A stretch of 64,000 bases of DNA from Aliiglaciecola sp. LCG003 (GTDB taxonomy: Bacteria > Pseudomonadota > Gammaproteobacteria > Enterobacterales > Alteromonadaceae): positions 124,001-188,000 of the forward strand of contig NZ_CP128185.1 in assembly GCF_030316135.1 (NCBI RefSeq), read 5' to 3'. The position numbers were made by a program, and so were the translations under genes. Numbering within the stretch: position 1 is the stretch's first letter; every line of letters begins with the position of its first letter. A model generated the notes under the pieces. It made no database searches, had not been told where the DNA came from, and saw nothing but the letters and a program-made list of their open reading frames with translations. This document shows positions 16,880 to 26,766 of the stretch, piece after piece.

Positions 16880-17464
16880 TTAGCAATCAAAGGCAGCGCA
16901 GAAAAATTCTAACGACGTATAGAGTTGCTCTTCATTTATATCTGATCTTACATTTTGCGCAAAGCCACACAGCAAAGTGATCAGTACGTCTGTTAACTCA
17001 TTGCCATTTTCAGAGCCGAGTTCATTTAGTCGCTGGTTTAATTTATTTTGCAACGAATGTTGGCTGGCAGATATTTCTTGAATGATGTTCGGCTGTTTAC
17101 AAAACGTATTTCCCAGTAACAATAAACAACCTGTTTTTTGGTTAGTATTGAGATAGAAATCTAGTGATTTTTCTAGCGTATTTCGGAACACTTGTGCGGG
17201 ATTCTCGGAGTCTCGCAGGCTTTGCTCCAGCACATCGAAATAGCCGTCACAGTAACGCTGTAAAACCTGTAAGAAAAGTTGTTCTTTATTGCCAAAAGTC
17301 GCATACAAACTTGTGGGCGGGATATCTAGTTCGTTGCATAACTGTGCAACAGAGACATTCTCAAAACCCTGTTGTTGAAATAGTTTTAATGCAGTGTTCA
17401 GGCCTATATCTGGGTCTAACTTGCGTGGTCTTCCACGTGCAGTTTTCTTATTTGTATTGGTCAC
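16880..17464 (-). CDS. TetR-family transcriptional regulator
   Basis: 194 residues. A basic tail (ARGRPRKLDP) leads into a TetR HTH (ALKLFQQQGFENVSVAQLCNELDIPPTSLYATFGNKEQLFLQVLQRY, residues about 24-72). The C-terminal ligand domain resembles the AcrR/'TetR_C' group with 'NTNQKTGCLLLLGNTF'. The target is unknown: it lies between tRNA-Arg and hemY, with no divergent partner gene except a 206-base gap to hemY. It is probably self-contained and may act on a distant gene. An inverted repeat CAATGTG/CACATTG at 16797-16820 lies just after it. Confidence 0.85.
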   Translation of the reverse strand: MTNTNKKTARGRPRKLDPDIGLNTALKLFQQQGFENVSVAQLCNELDIPPTSLYATFGNKEQLFLQVLQRYCDGYFDVLEQSLRDSENPAQVFRNTLEKSLDFYLNTNQKTGCLLLLGNTFCKQPNIIQEISASQHSLQNKLNQRLNELGSENGNELTDVLITLLCGFAQNVRSDINEEQLYTSLEFFCAAFDC

Positions 17465-17670
17465 TATAATAATCTACTGAGCTCGGGGTGTATTAATATA
17501 TCATGAACTACAAAAGCATTATAAATATGACTTTGCTTCAACTAATCTAATTATATTAAATATTCATTTAGGGGCAAAAAATCTGCTGGGTAAAATTAAA
17601 GTATTAATCGCTACATAAATTTATTGGAATTATAATGCATATATGTAGCGATCACTATCAAATTGATATT

Positions 17671-18840
17671 TTACTGTTCTAAAATACTTTTCTTGTAAAG
17701 CTCCAATGCATGAATGTTATCTTTTTGCGCTTCTTTTATTTGTGCCAGCAACAAAACATCTCTTCGATTATTGTCTAATTTTATTGCTTTAGTTAATGCC
17801 TTTTCAGCTAATAAAACGTCGTTCATATTAAGGGCTAATTGACCTAAAGTAGACAATAATTCGACATTTTTATCATCCGACTTTAGCCAGCCTTCTAGCT
17901 GCTTAATTGCTGCATTGGTTTGCAGGTTTTTAAGCTGTCTGTACAGCGGAAACAGCACTGACACTGGACCGGATTTTTGATTAGATACCAGTATACTTTG
18001 CGCATCCTCATACATGGATTGCTCGATAAGCTGTTGCGCATATGCTGCGATCTGGCCAGGCTCTTTACGGGCCGAGCGGGGCAGTTCTAACCATTTTTCT
18101 TTAAGTTTGTGTGCGCCTTCTTTACTGGCAATTTCAGCAAACTCACCTTTTGCAGCTTGTAATAACCAATAATCATATTCCTTCCCAAGTGGTTTTTTCC
18201 ACTTAGGTAGCTTGTCTTTGAGCAACGAAAATTTCTGTGTTTGTTCTAAACAACGGGCCCAAAGTTTAATAACATTTACCGAATTCTGTTGTTTTTCAGG
18301 TAAATTGTTTATGTTAGTTAGTGCTTGCTCGCAATTATTCTCGATGATGCAGTCTCTAATAATACAAAGATTCGCTGCCAATCGGGTTTTTTCTATGTTG
18401 GAGGCGGTGAGCCAAAGTTCTCTGGCTCGGGATTTGTTATCCAACTGCACTTCAGCTTCTGCTAGTGCGAGAAGATTGATCCCATCAAAATCTTCATTTT
18501 GAATTTTGTCTAGGCTTTTACGTGCGTCAAGGTAATTGCCTTCTGCCAAGGAAATTAATCCCTGAGTAAAAGCCTTCTGTTTGCGTCGGCTACTAAAGCC
18601 AAACAACCAGTCTTGGGAGCCTGCCAGTATATCTATTAACTTTTTGACTAAAAGAATGGTTAACCAACCAACAATGAACAGAGTAACTAAAACGAATACC
18701 ATGCCGAAAATGGACAGCTGATAAGTGCCGCTTTCTAGCGCTATTAAAAAGTATCCTTTATAATTAATCAGCGCAGGCCCTGCGGCCAGACCGAACACAA
18801 TAATACCAATGAGTAGCAGGAGTAATATTATTTTCTTCAT
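17671..18840 (-). CDS. hemY: HemY, haem-biosynthesis-associated TPR membrane protein
   Basis: 389 residues. Two N-terminal membrane helices (residues about 3-24 and 42-66) precede a periplasmic or cytoplasmic series of TPR-like helices (QGLISLAEGNYLDARKSL, NDVLLAEKALTKAIKLDNN). This matches the HemY_N domain family of gammaproteobacteria, encoded last in hemCDXY. It is not the protoporphyrinogen oxidase also called HemY in Gram-positives. Its start overlaps the hemX stop by four bases (ATGA), so translation is coupled. The exact role is unsettled. Confidence 0.93.
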   Translation of the reverse strand: MKKIILLLLLIGIIVFGLAAGPALINYKGYFLIALESGTYQLSIFGMVFVLVTLFIVGWLTILLVKKLIDILAGSQDWLFGFSSRRKQKAFTQGLISLAEGNYLDARKSLDKIQNEDFDGINLLALAEAEVQLDNKSRARELWLTASNIEKTRLAANLCIIRDCIIENNCEQALTNINNLPEKQQNSVNVIKLWARCLEQTQKFSLLKDKLPKWKKPLGKEYDYWLLQAAKGEFAEIASKEGAHKLKEKWLELPRSARKEPGQIAAYAQQLIEQSMYEDAQSILVSNQKSGPVSVLFPLYRQLKNLQTNAAIKQLEGWLKSDDKNVELLSTLGQLALNMNDVLLAEKALTKAIKLDNNRRDVLLLAQIKEAQKDNIHALELYKKSILEQ

Positions 18841-20009
18841 AGCTCAAACTTCCCGTTTGAGAATTGATTGTTCATTCGTGTTTCAACCTTGTCTTGAAGG
18901 GGTATAGCTGCATCTAATTGGGTAGGGTAGTTGCGCTCTACATCAGTATTCTCAAGATTGCGTAATGCATCAACGAATTGCCCAACTTGGCTAGATTGTA
19001 AATCGTAGTGCTGAACCAATAATCCAATTGCCTGCTGTACACTTTGTTTAAATAAAGTGCCTTGCTCTTTCAAAATTGCCGACTGAGCTTGCAGCAAAGC
19101 AAAGCGCAGTTGTTCTCGGGCCAGCCATTGTTGTTGCTGTGAAAGTAGCGGTTTGATTGGCTGGCTGTTTGGCTGGTATTTGAAGTTATCGCTAATATAT
19201 CTAAGTACCCGTTCCATGCCAGTCAACTCTTCTGGGGCAGGCCCCTCAACTTCTACTTCAGGTAAGGCCAAAGGTAAGTTGTTTACTTGTTGAACCATGC
19301 CTGAGACAGCAAGTGCAACTGAGGTAAGAGATACAGAATTTATTTGCTCAAGCGTCTGAATATCACTGGCGATAAATTGTCTAATTGGCAAGAGTGAGGG
19401 GTCGGCTAAATCCTGCAAGCGCGTATCCGCTGCCTGCAACATTGCAATAGAGGTTTTAACATCATTTTCTAGCCACAGTTTACGTCCCGCCATACGGACC
19501 AAATAATCGGCTTCGGCAAGCAGCCAATCCGCAGGTCGACGACCAGAAACATCGGCTAGATTTTTTGCGTTTGCGGCACTTTGCTCAGAAGCTATGTTAA
19601 TTTGTTTCTCTAAATCTTCCAATTGCTGCGTCAGCTTTTGATTCTGCGTGCTTAATTCATTACGGGTACTTTGAATGACGCCTGTTTGCTCAGCTAACTG
19701 CTGTTGCTGAGATTGAATAGCACTATTCTCGCTGTTAAGGTCATCTTGCCACTGTTGCCAAAACCAATATCCCGCTGCAGCAAGGCCGATTAACAAAATT
19801 AAATTTATTAAGGTAATAAACCATAGTCCGCCAACTCTGGTCGCTTTCGGGGGCGCAGGTGCAGTTGATTTCGAAGCCTTTTTATTGGCTTCAAAGGAGC
19901 GCTCGCGACCTTTATTTACCGTTTCTTCCACTTCGATATAGGACGCATTTTCGATTTCTAATGCTTTCATCTCATCCTGATTAGATGGGCTTTTATCTTT
20001 GTCCGTCAT
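18837..20009 (-). CDS. hemX: HemX, uroporphyrinogen-III C-methyltransferase-like membrane protein
   Basis: 390 residues. A basic/acidic cytoplasmic tail is followed by one membrane helix (LWFITLINLILLIGLAAAGYWFW, residues about 63-85), a Gln-rich coiled coil (about 88-145) and the conserved HemX domain starting 'RRPADWLLAEADYLVRMAGRKLWLENDVKTSIAMLQAAD'. The family is annotated as a methyltransferase by tradition, but no SAM-binding motif is visible. Both ends overlap neighbours by four bases (hemD, hemY), showing a tightly coupled operon. Confidence 0.93.
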   Translation of the reverse strand: MTDKDKSPSNQDEMKALEIENASYIEVEETVNKGRERSFEANKKASKSTAPAPPKATRVGGLWFITLINLILLIGLAAAGYWFWQQWQDDLNSENSAIQSQQQQLAEQTGVIQSTRNELSTQNQKLTQQLEDLEKQINIASEQSAANAKNLADVSGRRPADWLLAEADYLVRMAGRKLWLENDVKTSIAMLQAADTRLQDLADPSLLPIRQFIASDIQTLEQINSVSLTSVALAVSGMVQQVNNLPLALPEVEVEGPAPEELTGMERVLRYISDNFKYQPNSQPIKPLLSQQQQWLAREQLRFALLQAQSAILKEQGTLFKQSVQQAIGLLVQHYDLQSSQVGQFVDALRNLENTDVERNYPTQLDAAIPLQDKVETRMNNQFSNGKFEL

Positions 20010-20743
20010 TTATTACTCCAAAAGTGGCTAATTGCCATCTGCAATTGTTCGTTACTGGCACCCGCACTTTGAACAACCTGTTCTATTCCCAGTTTAGCTG
20101 CTAATTCGCCTAAGCGTTGACTAACAACAATCCAAGGTAGGCTTTTGAGCCAATCATGATTGAAGCTATTCCATGCCGCTTGCATAATCTCACCACTGGT
20201 AGCAACAATACTAGTAATCTCATGCTTGTGCCATGAGCGGGTTTCAGTATAGGGGTTGCATTGGCTGCGTTCATACAGATCAAAACAGTTTACATCAGCG
20301 CCACGCTGCAACAGGGTGTCTAATAGCAAGGCTCGTCCGCCTTGCCCTTTAATTAAAAATACTGATTTTGCCGCTAAATCTTGTAGTTGGGGCATAGCCA
20401 GTAAGCCTTCAGTATTTTGACTGTCTGGCACATGAGCTTGAATGCCACCTTTAGCTAATTCCGCTGCGGTACTTTTACCCACGGCAATAACCTCGACATT
20501 TTGCGGCCAAATTAGTTGCTTTTCCAGCACAATATTTACCGCAGTCGTACTGACAAAAACGGCCAAAGCAGGCGATTTTTTTGTACCGGTTTGCTGGGCA
20601 AGTTTGTTGACAAATTCGGCGATATTGTCGTTAATTGGATTTGTTCGAATTATTCCAACTCCAACGCATTCAATACCATTAGCAGCAAGATAGTCGCAAC
20701 TTGTCCATATTTTCTCTTCAGTTCGTAACACCAATGCAACCAT
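20006..20743 (-). CDS. hemD: Uroporphyrinogen-III synthase HemD
   Basis: 245 residues. Closes and inverts ring D of hydroxymethylbilane to give uroporphyrinogen III. The sequence is weakly conserved, as usual for HemD, but 'VFVSTTAVNIV', 'VIAVGKSTAAELAKGGIQAHVPDSQNTEGLLAM', 'VFLIKGQGGRALLLDTLLQRGADVNCFDLYERSQ' and 'IVVSQRLGELAAKLG' fit the two-domain fold. It follows hemC after five bases and overlaps hemX by four, which confirms the assignment. Confidence 0.94.
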   Translation of the reverse strand: MVALVLRTEEKIWTSCDYLAANGIECVGVGIIRTNPINDNIAEFVNKLAQQTGTKKSPALAVFVSTTAVNIVLEKQLIWPQNVEVIAVGKSTAAELAKGGIQAHVPDSQNTEGLLAMPQLQDLAAKSVFLIKGQGGRALLLDTLLQRGADVNCFDLYERSQCNPYTETRSWHKHEITSIVATSGEIMQAAWNSFNHDWLKSLPWIVVSQRLGELAAKLGIEQVVQSAGASNEQLQMAISHFWSNK

Positions 20744-20748
20744 ATCAA

Positions 20749-21675
20749 TTACACATATGCTTCTTTTAGAAAATCGTCTGCACCTTGGGCTAGCAAGCTA
20801 TCAGCAACAGCTTCACCCAAGATTTCTGGAGTCGTCTTTTGACCACTTTGCTGAGCCGAAATTATGCCATTTCCATGCACTGAGCCAACCAATCCACGTA
20901 AATGTAATTGACCATCTCGCAGTTCACAAAAACTGCCGATGGGAACCTGACAACCACCTTGCAATTTAGCATTAAGCGCCCGCTCGGCAATAACGCAAAC
21001 CGCTGTGTCTGGATGGTTTAACGGCTGCAATAACGCGATCAGTTCAGCATCATCATTGCGGCATTCAATGCCCACTGCACCTTGCCCTACAGCTGGAAGT
21101 GATAACTCACTATCAATTTGTTGCTTAATCCGTTCTGGCATTCCTAAGCGAATGAGCCCAGCCGCGGCCAAAATGATGGCATCGTATTGGCCCTCATCTA
21201 ATTTAGCGAGACGGGTATTCACGTTGCCTCGCAGGTCGCGAATAATTAAATCGGGACGTAATGCTTTAATCTGCACTTGGCGTCGCAAGCTAGAGGTACC
21301 TACAATGGCGCCTTGCGGCAACTGCTCGATACTATTGTATTGGTTGGATACAAATGCATCATAGGGATTTTCACGTGGGCAAATTGCATGTAGCCCAAAG
21401 CCAGTCGGAAATTCTACCGGTACATCTTTCATTGAATGGACTGCGATATCTGCCTCACCATTTTGCATGGCAATTTCTAGCTCTTTAATAAAGAGCCCTT
21501 TACCGCCAACTTTTGCCAGTGGGGTATCTAGGATCACATCACCTTTGGTGGTCATGGGAACTAATTCCACTTTTAGATTGGCATGAGCTTTTTCTAGCTC
21601 ACTTTTTACATATTCTGCTTGCCACAGTGCTAATGCACTTTTGCGGGTCGCGATTCTAATGACACGCTGACTCAT
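20749..21675 (-). CDS. hemC: Porphobilinogen deaminase (hydroxymethylbilane synthase) HemC
   Basis: 308 residues, normal length. Polymerises four porphobilinogens to hydroxymethylbilane. Conserved features: '[18 protein letters not shown]', '[11 protein letters not shown]', the catalytic Asp region 'AVHSMKDVP', '[11 protein letters not shown]', '[15 protein letters not shown]' and the dipyrromethane-cofactor Cys in '[12 protein letters not shown]'. First gene of hemCDXY on the minus strand. The ATG at 21675 follows GCGGATGTAAC. The upstream 158 bases should hold the promoter, but no confident hexamers were fixed. Confidence 0.97.
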   Translation of the reverse strand: MSQRVIRIATRKSALALWQAEYVKSELEKAHANLKVELVPMTTKGDVILDTPLAKVGGKGLFIKELEIAMQNGEADIAVHSMKDVPVEFPTGFGLHAICPRENPYDAFVSNQYNSIEQLPQGAIVGTSSLRRQVQIKALRPDLIIRDLRGNVNTRLAKLDEGQYDAIILAAAGLIRLGMPERIKQQIDSELSLPAVGQGAVGIECRNDDAELIALLQPLNHPDTAVCVIAERALNAKLQGGCQVPIGSFCELRDGQLHLRGLVGSVHGNGIISAQQSGQKTTPEILGEAVADSLLAQGADDFLKEAYV

Positions 21676-21833
21676 GTTACATCCGCTTGGTTGTTTAGCT
21701 GTATTTTAGGGGTTTGCGTGCTGTATGTCTCGTACAAATACTGATCCGGTCTACTTAGGCTCAAAAGTAAGCACGAATAATTCGCGACTCTAAATCAAGC
21801 CGCGTTAAACAGGCGAGCTAAATCAGATCGATT

Positions 21834-22505
21834 TTATTTCAGTGTCTTTTGCAGCCAGGCTGAAATATCCTGTAGCTCCTGCGCGCACACATTGTGCTGC
21901 ATAAGATAGTCCTTCCATTCCACCGCAAAACCGTTTTGCTCTAACACTTTGTATGCGGCATGGCCTAAAAACATCGGTACCATTTCATCTTGTTGACCAT
22001 GAGCACATAAAAAAGGCGTGTCTTTATTGATGTCGACAGCTTCTTTAGCAAGTTTCTCTGGCTCGCTCATATAAGTGGATAGTGCCAAGACACCAGCTAA
22101 TTTTTTGGTATAGCGTGCTGCGATATCCAAAGCGATTACTCCGCCTTGAGAGAATCCTGCCAGCACTATGCGTTCACTAGGAATGCCTTTGGCTATTTCG
22201 TGCTCAATCAGCTCTACTACTTGCTTCGCCGAGTCCTTGACACCTTCAACATCTGCTCGATGATTGAAATCCAGGGTCTTAATATCATACCAAGCACGCA
22301 TCGACATGCCGTTATTGATGGTAATCGCCCGCATAGGAGCGTGGGGAAAGACGAATCGGATGGCTAAACTGTCAGGCAGCTTTAATTCCGGAACTATTGG
22401 TGCAAAGCCATTGCCTGAATCACCTAAACCGTGTAACCAAATAACGACGGCATCGTGTGGACGCTTAGGGTTAACCTCAACAAAGGGTAATATATTTTCG
22501 CTCAT
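21834..22505 (-). CDS. Carboxylesterase/phospholipase-type serine hydrolase
   Basis: 223 residues, alpha/beta hydrolase of the acyl-protein-thioesterase-like carboxylesterase group (as in Pseudomonas EstB). Motifs: 'VIWLHGLGDSGNGF' (oxyanion strand), 'GFSQGGVIALDIAARY' (nucleophile Ser), 'HGQQDEMVP' (Asp) and 'LMQHNVC' (His). It has no signal peptide and is cytoplasmic. It starts 22 bases after cyaY on the same strand, so they may be co-transcribed. Physiological substrate unknown; small acyl esters are hydrolysed by relatives. Confidence 0.9.
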   Translation of the reverse strand: MSENILPFVEVNPKRPHDAVVIWLHGLGDSGNGFAPIVPELKLPDSLAIRFVFPHAPMRAITINNGMSMRAWYDIKTLDFNHRADVEGVKDSAKQVVELIEHEIAKGIPSERIVLAGFSQGGVIALDIAARYTKKLAGVLALSTYMSEPEKLAKEAVDINKDTPFLCAHGQQDEMVPMFLGHAAYKVLEQNGFAVEWKDYLMQHNVCAQELQDISAWLQKTLK

Positions 22506-22527
22506 AGGTGGATTTCCTGTCCGCTAA

Positions 22528-22842
22528 CTAAGATAAAGTAACTGCTTGGCCGGCTTGCTTGCTAGCCGCGTCATCAATAAATGCCCAGAACTCGACATCG
22601 GTTCGTTCATCGATCCATTTGCCTTGCTGATAATTAAAATGATGACCATTGAACTTGGTCGCAACCCAGAGCTGATGCAAAGGCGCTTGCTTATTTAAGA
22701 TGATTTTTGTGTTATTGAGGAAGATCAACGTCAGGATCCCCTCAGCTGATTCATAATCGATATCAACTTCGCATTCATCAAGTGCTTCTTCAAGTCGAAT
22801 AAACACATCGTCAACGAGTTGATGGAATTGGCTGTCATTCAT
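22528..22842 (-). CDS. cyaY: Frataxin-like iron protein CyaY
   Basis: 104 residues, matching the family length. The acidic first helix (FHQLVDDVFIRLEEALDECEVDIDYES) provides the iron-binding ridge. Next come 'GILTLIFLNNTKIILNKQAPLHQLWVATKFNGHHFNY' and 'WIDERTDVEFWAFIDDAASKQAG', the frataxin beta-sheet and C-terminal helix. It modulates iron-sulfur cluster assembly by IscS. In many gammaproteobacteria cyaY is divergent from hemC; here it is on the same strand with the esterase between. Confidence 0.96.
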   Translation of the reverse strand: MNDSQFHQLVDDVFIRLEEALDECEVDIDYESAEGILTLIFLNNTKIILNKQAPLHQLWVATKFNGHHFNYQQGKWIDERTDVEFWAFIDDAASKQAGQAVTLS

Positions 22843-22929
22843 AACAATATTTGCCTTAACCTAATGGTAAAATCAAAGAATATGCTAACATTGCACAATC
22901 GAAGCGACAGTATTTTTTGAAATTATTTT

Positions 22930-23574
22930 ATGGCACATGCACCCGGTAACCTTTTTATTCTTGCCGCTCCCTCGGGCGCGGGCAAATCTAGCCTCATTAA
23001 AGCTCTACTTGAGCGCCATAGTGAGTCCAATATGCACAGTAATGAAATGCAAGTTTCTGTGTCGCATACCACCAGAGCTCCGCGCCCAGGGGAAATAGAT
23101 GGGCAACATTATCACTTTGTCAGTCATCAGACATTCGAAGCGTTAATTGCCCAAGGTGTGTTTTTTGAATGGGCAGAGGTATTTGGTAATTATTACGGCA
23201 CATCCCGGGTAGTGATCGAGCAAACTTTGCAACAAGGCGTTGATGTCTTTCTAGATATAGATTGGCAGGGCGCACGACAAGTCAAAGCGCAAATCCCTGA
23301 TACTGCGACTATCTTTGTCGCACCACCGTCTAAACAAGAGCTTCGTCGTCGCCTCACCAAGCGCAATCAGGACAGTGAGCAGGTAATCGATGAGCGTATG
23401 GAGAAGGCAGTTGCCGAGATTTCGCACTACCATGAGTTTGATTTTATTGTAGTGAACGATAATTTTGAGTATGCTTTAAGCGAGCTTGATTCGATAGTGA
23501 GCGCTCGCAGACTGAGAAAAGAAAAGCAGGTGATTCGTCATACAGAATTGTTCAGCAATTTATTGAGTAGATAA
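22930..23574 (+). CDS. gmk: Guanylate kinase
   Basis: 214 residues. Phosphorylates GMP to GDP. The P-loop '[11 protein letters not shown]' lies at residues 13-23, followed by the GMP-binding segment '[23 protein letters not shown]' and '[17 protein letters not shown]', then '[15 protein letters not shown]' and the lid '[19 protein letters not shown]'. All are typical. It begins the gmk-rpoZ-spoT-trmH-recG order conserved in gammaproteobacteria and is divergent from cyaY. Confidence 0.97.
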   Translation: MAHAPGNLFILAAPSGAGKSSLIKALLERHSESNMHSNEMQVSVSHTTRAPRPGEIDGQHYHFVSHQTFEALIAQGVFFEWAEVFGNYYGTSRVVIEQTLQQGVDVFLDIDWQGARQVKAQIPDTATIFVAPPSKQELRRRLTKRNQDSEQVIDERMEKAVAEISHYHEFDFIVVNDNFEYALSELDSIVSARRLRKEKQVIRHTELFSNLLSR

Positions 23575-23692
23575 GAAAGCGGTTTATTTGCCGGCAGATC
23601 ATTAAAGATCTTTCCATCAGCTCGATAAAAACGTACAATGCTCGACCTTTTTTTGAACACCTTTTGATACACCGACCACCACGGAGAAATAT

Positions 23693-23962
23693 ATGGCTCG
23701 CGTAACAGTAGAAGATGCCGTAGACAAAATTGGCAACCGCTTTGATTTGGTTTTAGTTGCCGCTAAGCGCGCTCGTCAAATTGCTATCGAAGGCAAACAA
23801 GCTTACGTTCCTATGGGAAATGATAAAGCTACCGTAATTGCATTACGTGAAATCGAAGAAGGTTTCGTTAACGCTTCAACTCTTGAAGCCGATGCTATCC
23901 AAGATCAGCAAATGCAAAATGAAGCAGAATTTGCTTCTGTAGCAAACATATTGTCTGAGTAA
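23693..23962 (+). CDS. rpoZ: RNA polymerase omega subunit
   Basis: 89 residues. '[31 protein letters not shown]' and '[15 protein letters not shown]' are the family hallmarks. Omega assists assembly of the beta' subunit and forms part of the ppGpp-binding site. It lies between gmk and spoT as in Escherichia coli. GGAG lies eight bases before the ATG (CACGGAGAAATAT). Confidence 0.97.
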   Translation: MARVTVEDAVDKIGNRFDLVLVAAKRARQIAIEGKQAYVPMGNDKATVIALREIEEGFVNASTLEADAIQDQQMQNEAEFASVANILSE

Positions 23963-23968
23963 TCTTTC

Positions 23969-24001
23969 GGTTGATCTTGAGTTGAATTGGCTCAGGATCA
24001 A
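23969..24001 (+). other. rpoZ-spoT intercistronic hairpin
   Basis: GTTGATC...TGAG pairs with CTCA...GATCAAC around a nine-base loop, with one internal mismatch on each side. No T-run follows, so it is more likely a processing or stability element between rpoZ and spoT than a full terminator. Confidence 0.5.
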
Positions 24002-24070
24002 CATATCGGCTGACAAGCTTCAAAAATCCCAGTATTGTTACACTATCTGTTGAATTAGAACGTTTTCTTA

Positions 24071-26188
24071 GTGTATTTATTTGAAGGTCTAAAAAATAAG
24101 CTCAGTAACTATCTGCCCAGTAAAATGGTTGTGGATATTCAGCGTGCTTACGTTTTGGCCCATGACGCTCACGACGGCCAATTACGCTCTAGTGGCGATC
24201 CCTACATTACCCATCCTGTTGCAGTTGCTGGCATTCTAGCTGACATGCGATTAGATCGGGAAACTATCATGGCAGCGCTGTTGCATGATGTGATCGAAGA
24301 TACCCATTACGACAAAGATGATTTGTCTAGAGAATTTGGCGACACCGTGGCTGAATTGGTTGAGGGCGTGTCTAAGCTAGATAAAATTCAATTCAGTAGT
24401 AAACAAGAAGCGCAGGCCGAAAATTTTCGTAAAATGATGATGGCGATGGTGCAGGATATTCGGGTGATCCTGATTAAGCTGGCCGATCGTACCCATAATA
24501 TGCGAACGTTAGGGGCCTTGCGACCAGAGAAGCGCCGCCGCATTGCCCGCGAAACCCTCGAAATCTATGCACCTATTGCTCATCGATTGGGTATTCACGA
24601 TATCAAAAACGAATTAGAAGATTTAGGTTTCTTAGCCATGTACCCTATGCGTTATAGGGCGCTCAAAGGTGCGGTGAAACAGGCTCGCGGTAATCGTAAA
24701 GAGATAATCGAGAATACCCGCAAAGAAGTAGAAACCCGGCTCGAAGCAAATAGTATTCATGCGCTGGTGGTGGGCCGAGAGAAACATCTCTATTCAATTT
24801 ACCGTAAGATGAAAAACAAAGAGTTGATGTTCAACGAAGTCATGGACATTTATGCGTTTAGGGTGATTGTTCAATCGGTCGATAATTGTTATCGCGCATT
24901 AGGTGCGATGCATGGACTCTATAAACCGATCGAAGGACGTTTTAAAGATTACGTTGCCATCCCCAGAACCAATGGTTATCAATCTTTGCATACTTCTTTG
25001 ATTGGCCCTCATGGCATACCGGTCGAGATTCAGATCCGTACCCATGAAATGGATCAAATGGCCGACAAAGGGGTGGCTGCTCATTGGCTGTATAAGGAAG
25101 ATGGCGATACCCCTCAAGGCACTACTGCGCAGGTTAGAGCGCGTAAATGGATGCAATCTCTACTGGAATTGCAGCAAAGTGCTAGTTCTTCCTTTGAATT
25201 TATTGAAAATGTCAAAACAGACCTATTTCCAGATGAGATCTATGTGTTCACCCCTGATGGTCGGATCATTGAATTGCCCATGGGCGCTACTCCTGTAGAT
25301 TTTGCCTATGCGGTACATTCTGATGTGGGTGACTCTTGTGTAGGAGTGCGAGTTGAGCGACGTAACTACTCACTTAATAAACCGTTAGAAAATGGTCAAA
25401 CCGTTGAAATCATCACCTCACCCCGTGCCAAGCCTAATGCTAATTGGCTAAACTTTGTAGTTAGCGCGAGGGCCAGGGCCTACATTCGTCAATATCTAAA
25501 GCGCCAACGTTCTGAAGAAGCCATTACTATGGGTAACCGCCTGCTAAGACATGCCCTAGGTGCAACAAGACTGGATGATATCCCTCAACATGACCGTGAC
25601 CGGGTGGTGCTTGAGACAAAACACAAAAATTTCGACGACTTGTTGTCTGACATTGGCTTGGGGAATGAATTAAGTGCCATAGTCGCTCGTCGATTGTTAG
25701 GCGAATCTGAGGAGCTTCCTGACAAGAGCCGCAATGTCGCGATCAAAGGAACCGAAGGTTTACTTGTCACTTATCCACGCTGTTGTTATCCCATACCCGA
25801 TGATCAAATTATTGCGATTCTAAGTCCTGGAAGGGGTATGGTGATCCATCAGGTTGGTTGTAGTAATATTCGCAAGCTTAGTAAAGAAGAGCCCCAGCGA
25901 GTACTGCCCATGAAATGGGACAGTGATGCAAAAGCTGAATACAAAGCGTCTGTACGGATTGAATTGATTAATCATCAAGGTACACTTGCAACATTAACCA
26001 ACGCTGTCGCCGACTGCGACTCCAACATCATTGGCCTGCAAACAGAAGAAAAAGAGAGCAATGTCTACTATATTGATATAGAGCTGACCACTAAAAATCG
26101 TGTTCACCTCGCTAATATTATGCGAAAAATCCGCTCTATGCCTGAAGTACAGAAAGTATCTCGACACAGCAAAAACCGAATCAGTTAA
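24071..26188 (+). CDS. spoT: Bifunctional (p)ppGpp synthetase/hydrolase SpoT
   Basis: 705 residues. Degrades and makes the stringent-response alarmone. Domain order: HD hydrolase (GEPYITHP-like 'GDPYITHPVAVAGIL', 'ALLHDVIEDT' near residue 70, 'LADRTHNMRTL'), synthetase-like region (about 235-345, 'YSIYRKMKNKELMFNEVMDIYAFRVIV'), TGS domain (about 390-450, 'EIYVFTPDGRIIELPMGATPVDFAYAVHSDVG') and a C-terminal ACT domain. The start is GTG at 24071, giving 'MYLFEGL' as in E. coli SpoT (MYLFESL). The HD metal residues are intact, so hydrolase activity is expected. Confidence 0.97.
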   Translation: MYLFEGLKNKLSNYLPSKMVVDIQRAYVLAHDAHDGQLRSSGDPYITHPVAVAGILADMRLDRETIMAALLHDVIEDTHYDKDDLSREFGDTVAELVEGVSKLDKIQFSSKQEAQAENFRKMMMAMVQDIRVILIKLADRTHNMRTLGALRPEKRRRIARETLEIYAPIAHRLGIHDIKNELEDLGFLAMYPMRYRALKGAVKQARGNRKEIIENTRKEVETRLEANSIHALVVGREKHLYSIYRKMKNKELMFNEVMDIYAFRVIVQSVDNCYRALGAMHGLYKPIEGRFKDYVAIPRTNGYQSLHTSLIGPHGIPVEIQIRTHEMDQMADKGVAAHWLYKEDGDTPQGTTAQVRARKWMQSLLELQQSASSSFEFIENVKTDLFPDEIYVFTPDGRIIELPMGATPVDFAYAVHSDVGDSCVGVRVERRNYSLNKPLENGQTVEIITSPRAKPNANWLNFVVSARARAYIRQYLKRQRSEEAITMGNRLLRHALGATRLDDIPQHDRDRVVLETKHKNFDDLLSDIGLGNELSAIVARRLLGESEELPDKSRNVAIKGTEGLLVTYPRCCYPIPDDQIIAILSPGRGMVIHQVGCSNIRKLSKEEPQRVLPMKWDSDAKAEYKASVRIELINHQGTLATLTNAVADCDSNIIGLQTEEKESNVYYIDIELTTKNRVHLANIMRKIRSMPEVQKVSRHSKNRIS

Positions 26189-26210
26189 TTTATTACAAGG
26201 TAATTAAAAC

Positions 26211-26597
26211 ATGTCCAAGTCCGTTATCCATACCGACCAGGCCCCTAAAGCTATTGGCACCTATAGCCAAGCCGTTAAATCAGGTACAACCGTTTATTTG
26301 TCAGGTCAAATCCCTTTGGTACCTGCAACGATGGAAATGGTATCTGAAGATTTTACCAAGCAAGCGGTTCAAGTTTTTGAAAATATCACTGCTGTGTGTA
26401 AGGCCTCTGGTGGCACTACCAATGATTTAGTTAAAGTGAATATTTTTCTTACTGACCTGGATAATTTCGCTACGGTCAACGAGATCATGAGTCAGTATTT
26501 TAAGCAGCCTTACCCCGCTCGTGCCGCTATTGGAGTCAAGGCATTACCCAAGGGGGCACAAATCGAAATAGATGGTGTTATGGAGTTGCCAGAGTAA
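26211..26597 (+). CDS. ridA: RidA family enamine/imine deaminase
   Basis: 128 residues, the standard length. It clears reactive enamine intermediates formed by PLP enzymes such as threonine dehydratase. Conserved parts: '[23 protein letters not shown]', '[23 protein letters not shown]' and '[22 protein letters not shown]', the last holding the substrate-carboxylate Arg and the Glu. It follows spoT by 22 bases, a common arrangement in Alteromonadales and relatives. Cytoplasmic trimer in known relatives. Confidence 0.95.
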   Translation: MSKSVIHTDQAPKAIGTYSQAVKSGTTVYLSGQIPLVPATMEMVSEDFTKQAVQVFENITAVCKASGGTTNDLVKVNIFLTDLDNFATVNEIMSQYFKQPYPARAAIGVKALPKGAQIEIDGVMELPE

Positions 26598-26766
26598 ATC
26601 AATCAGCAGAGCTTAAGATACCAACTATAACAGGGCAGTATATAAGTTTGAGATGACTTAGCTGCCAGATAACATTCAACCAATGTTATCAAAAGCATTA
26701 ATGATTTATTTTCAGCACAGAACATCGCGTAGCCAGAGTTCAAGATGCTGGCTACGAGGATAGCAA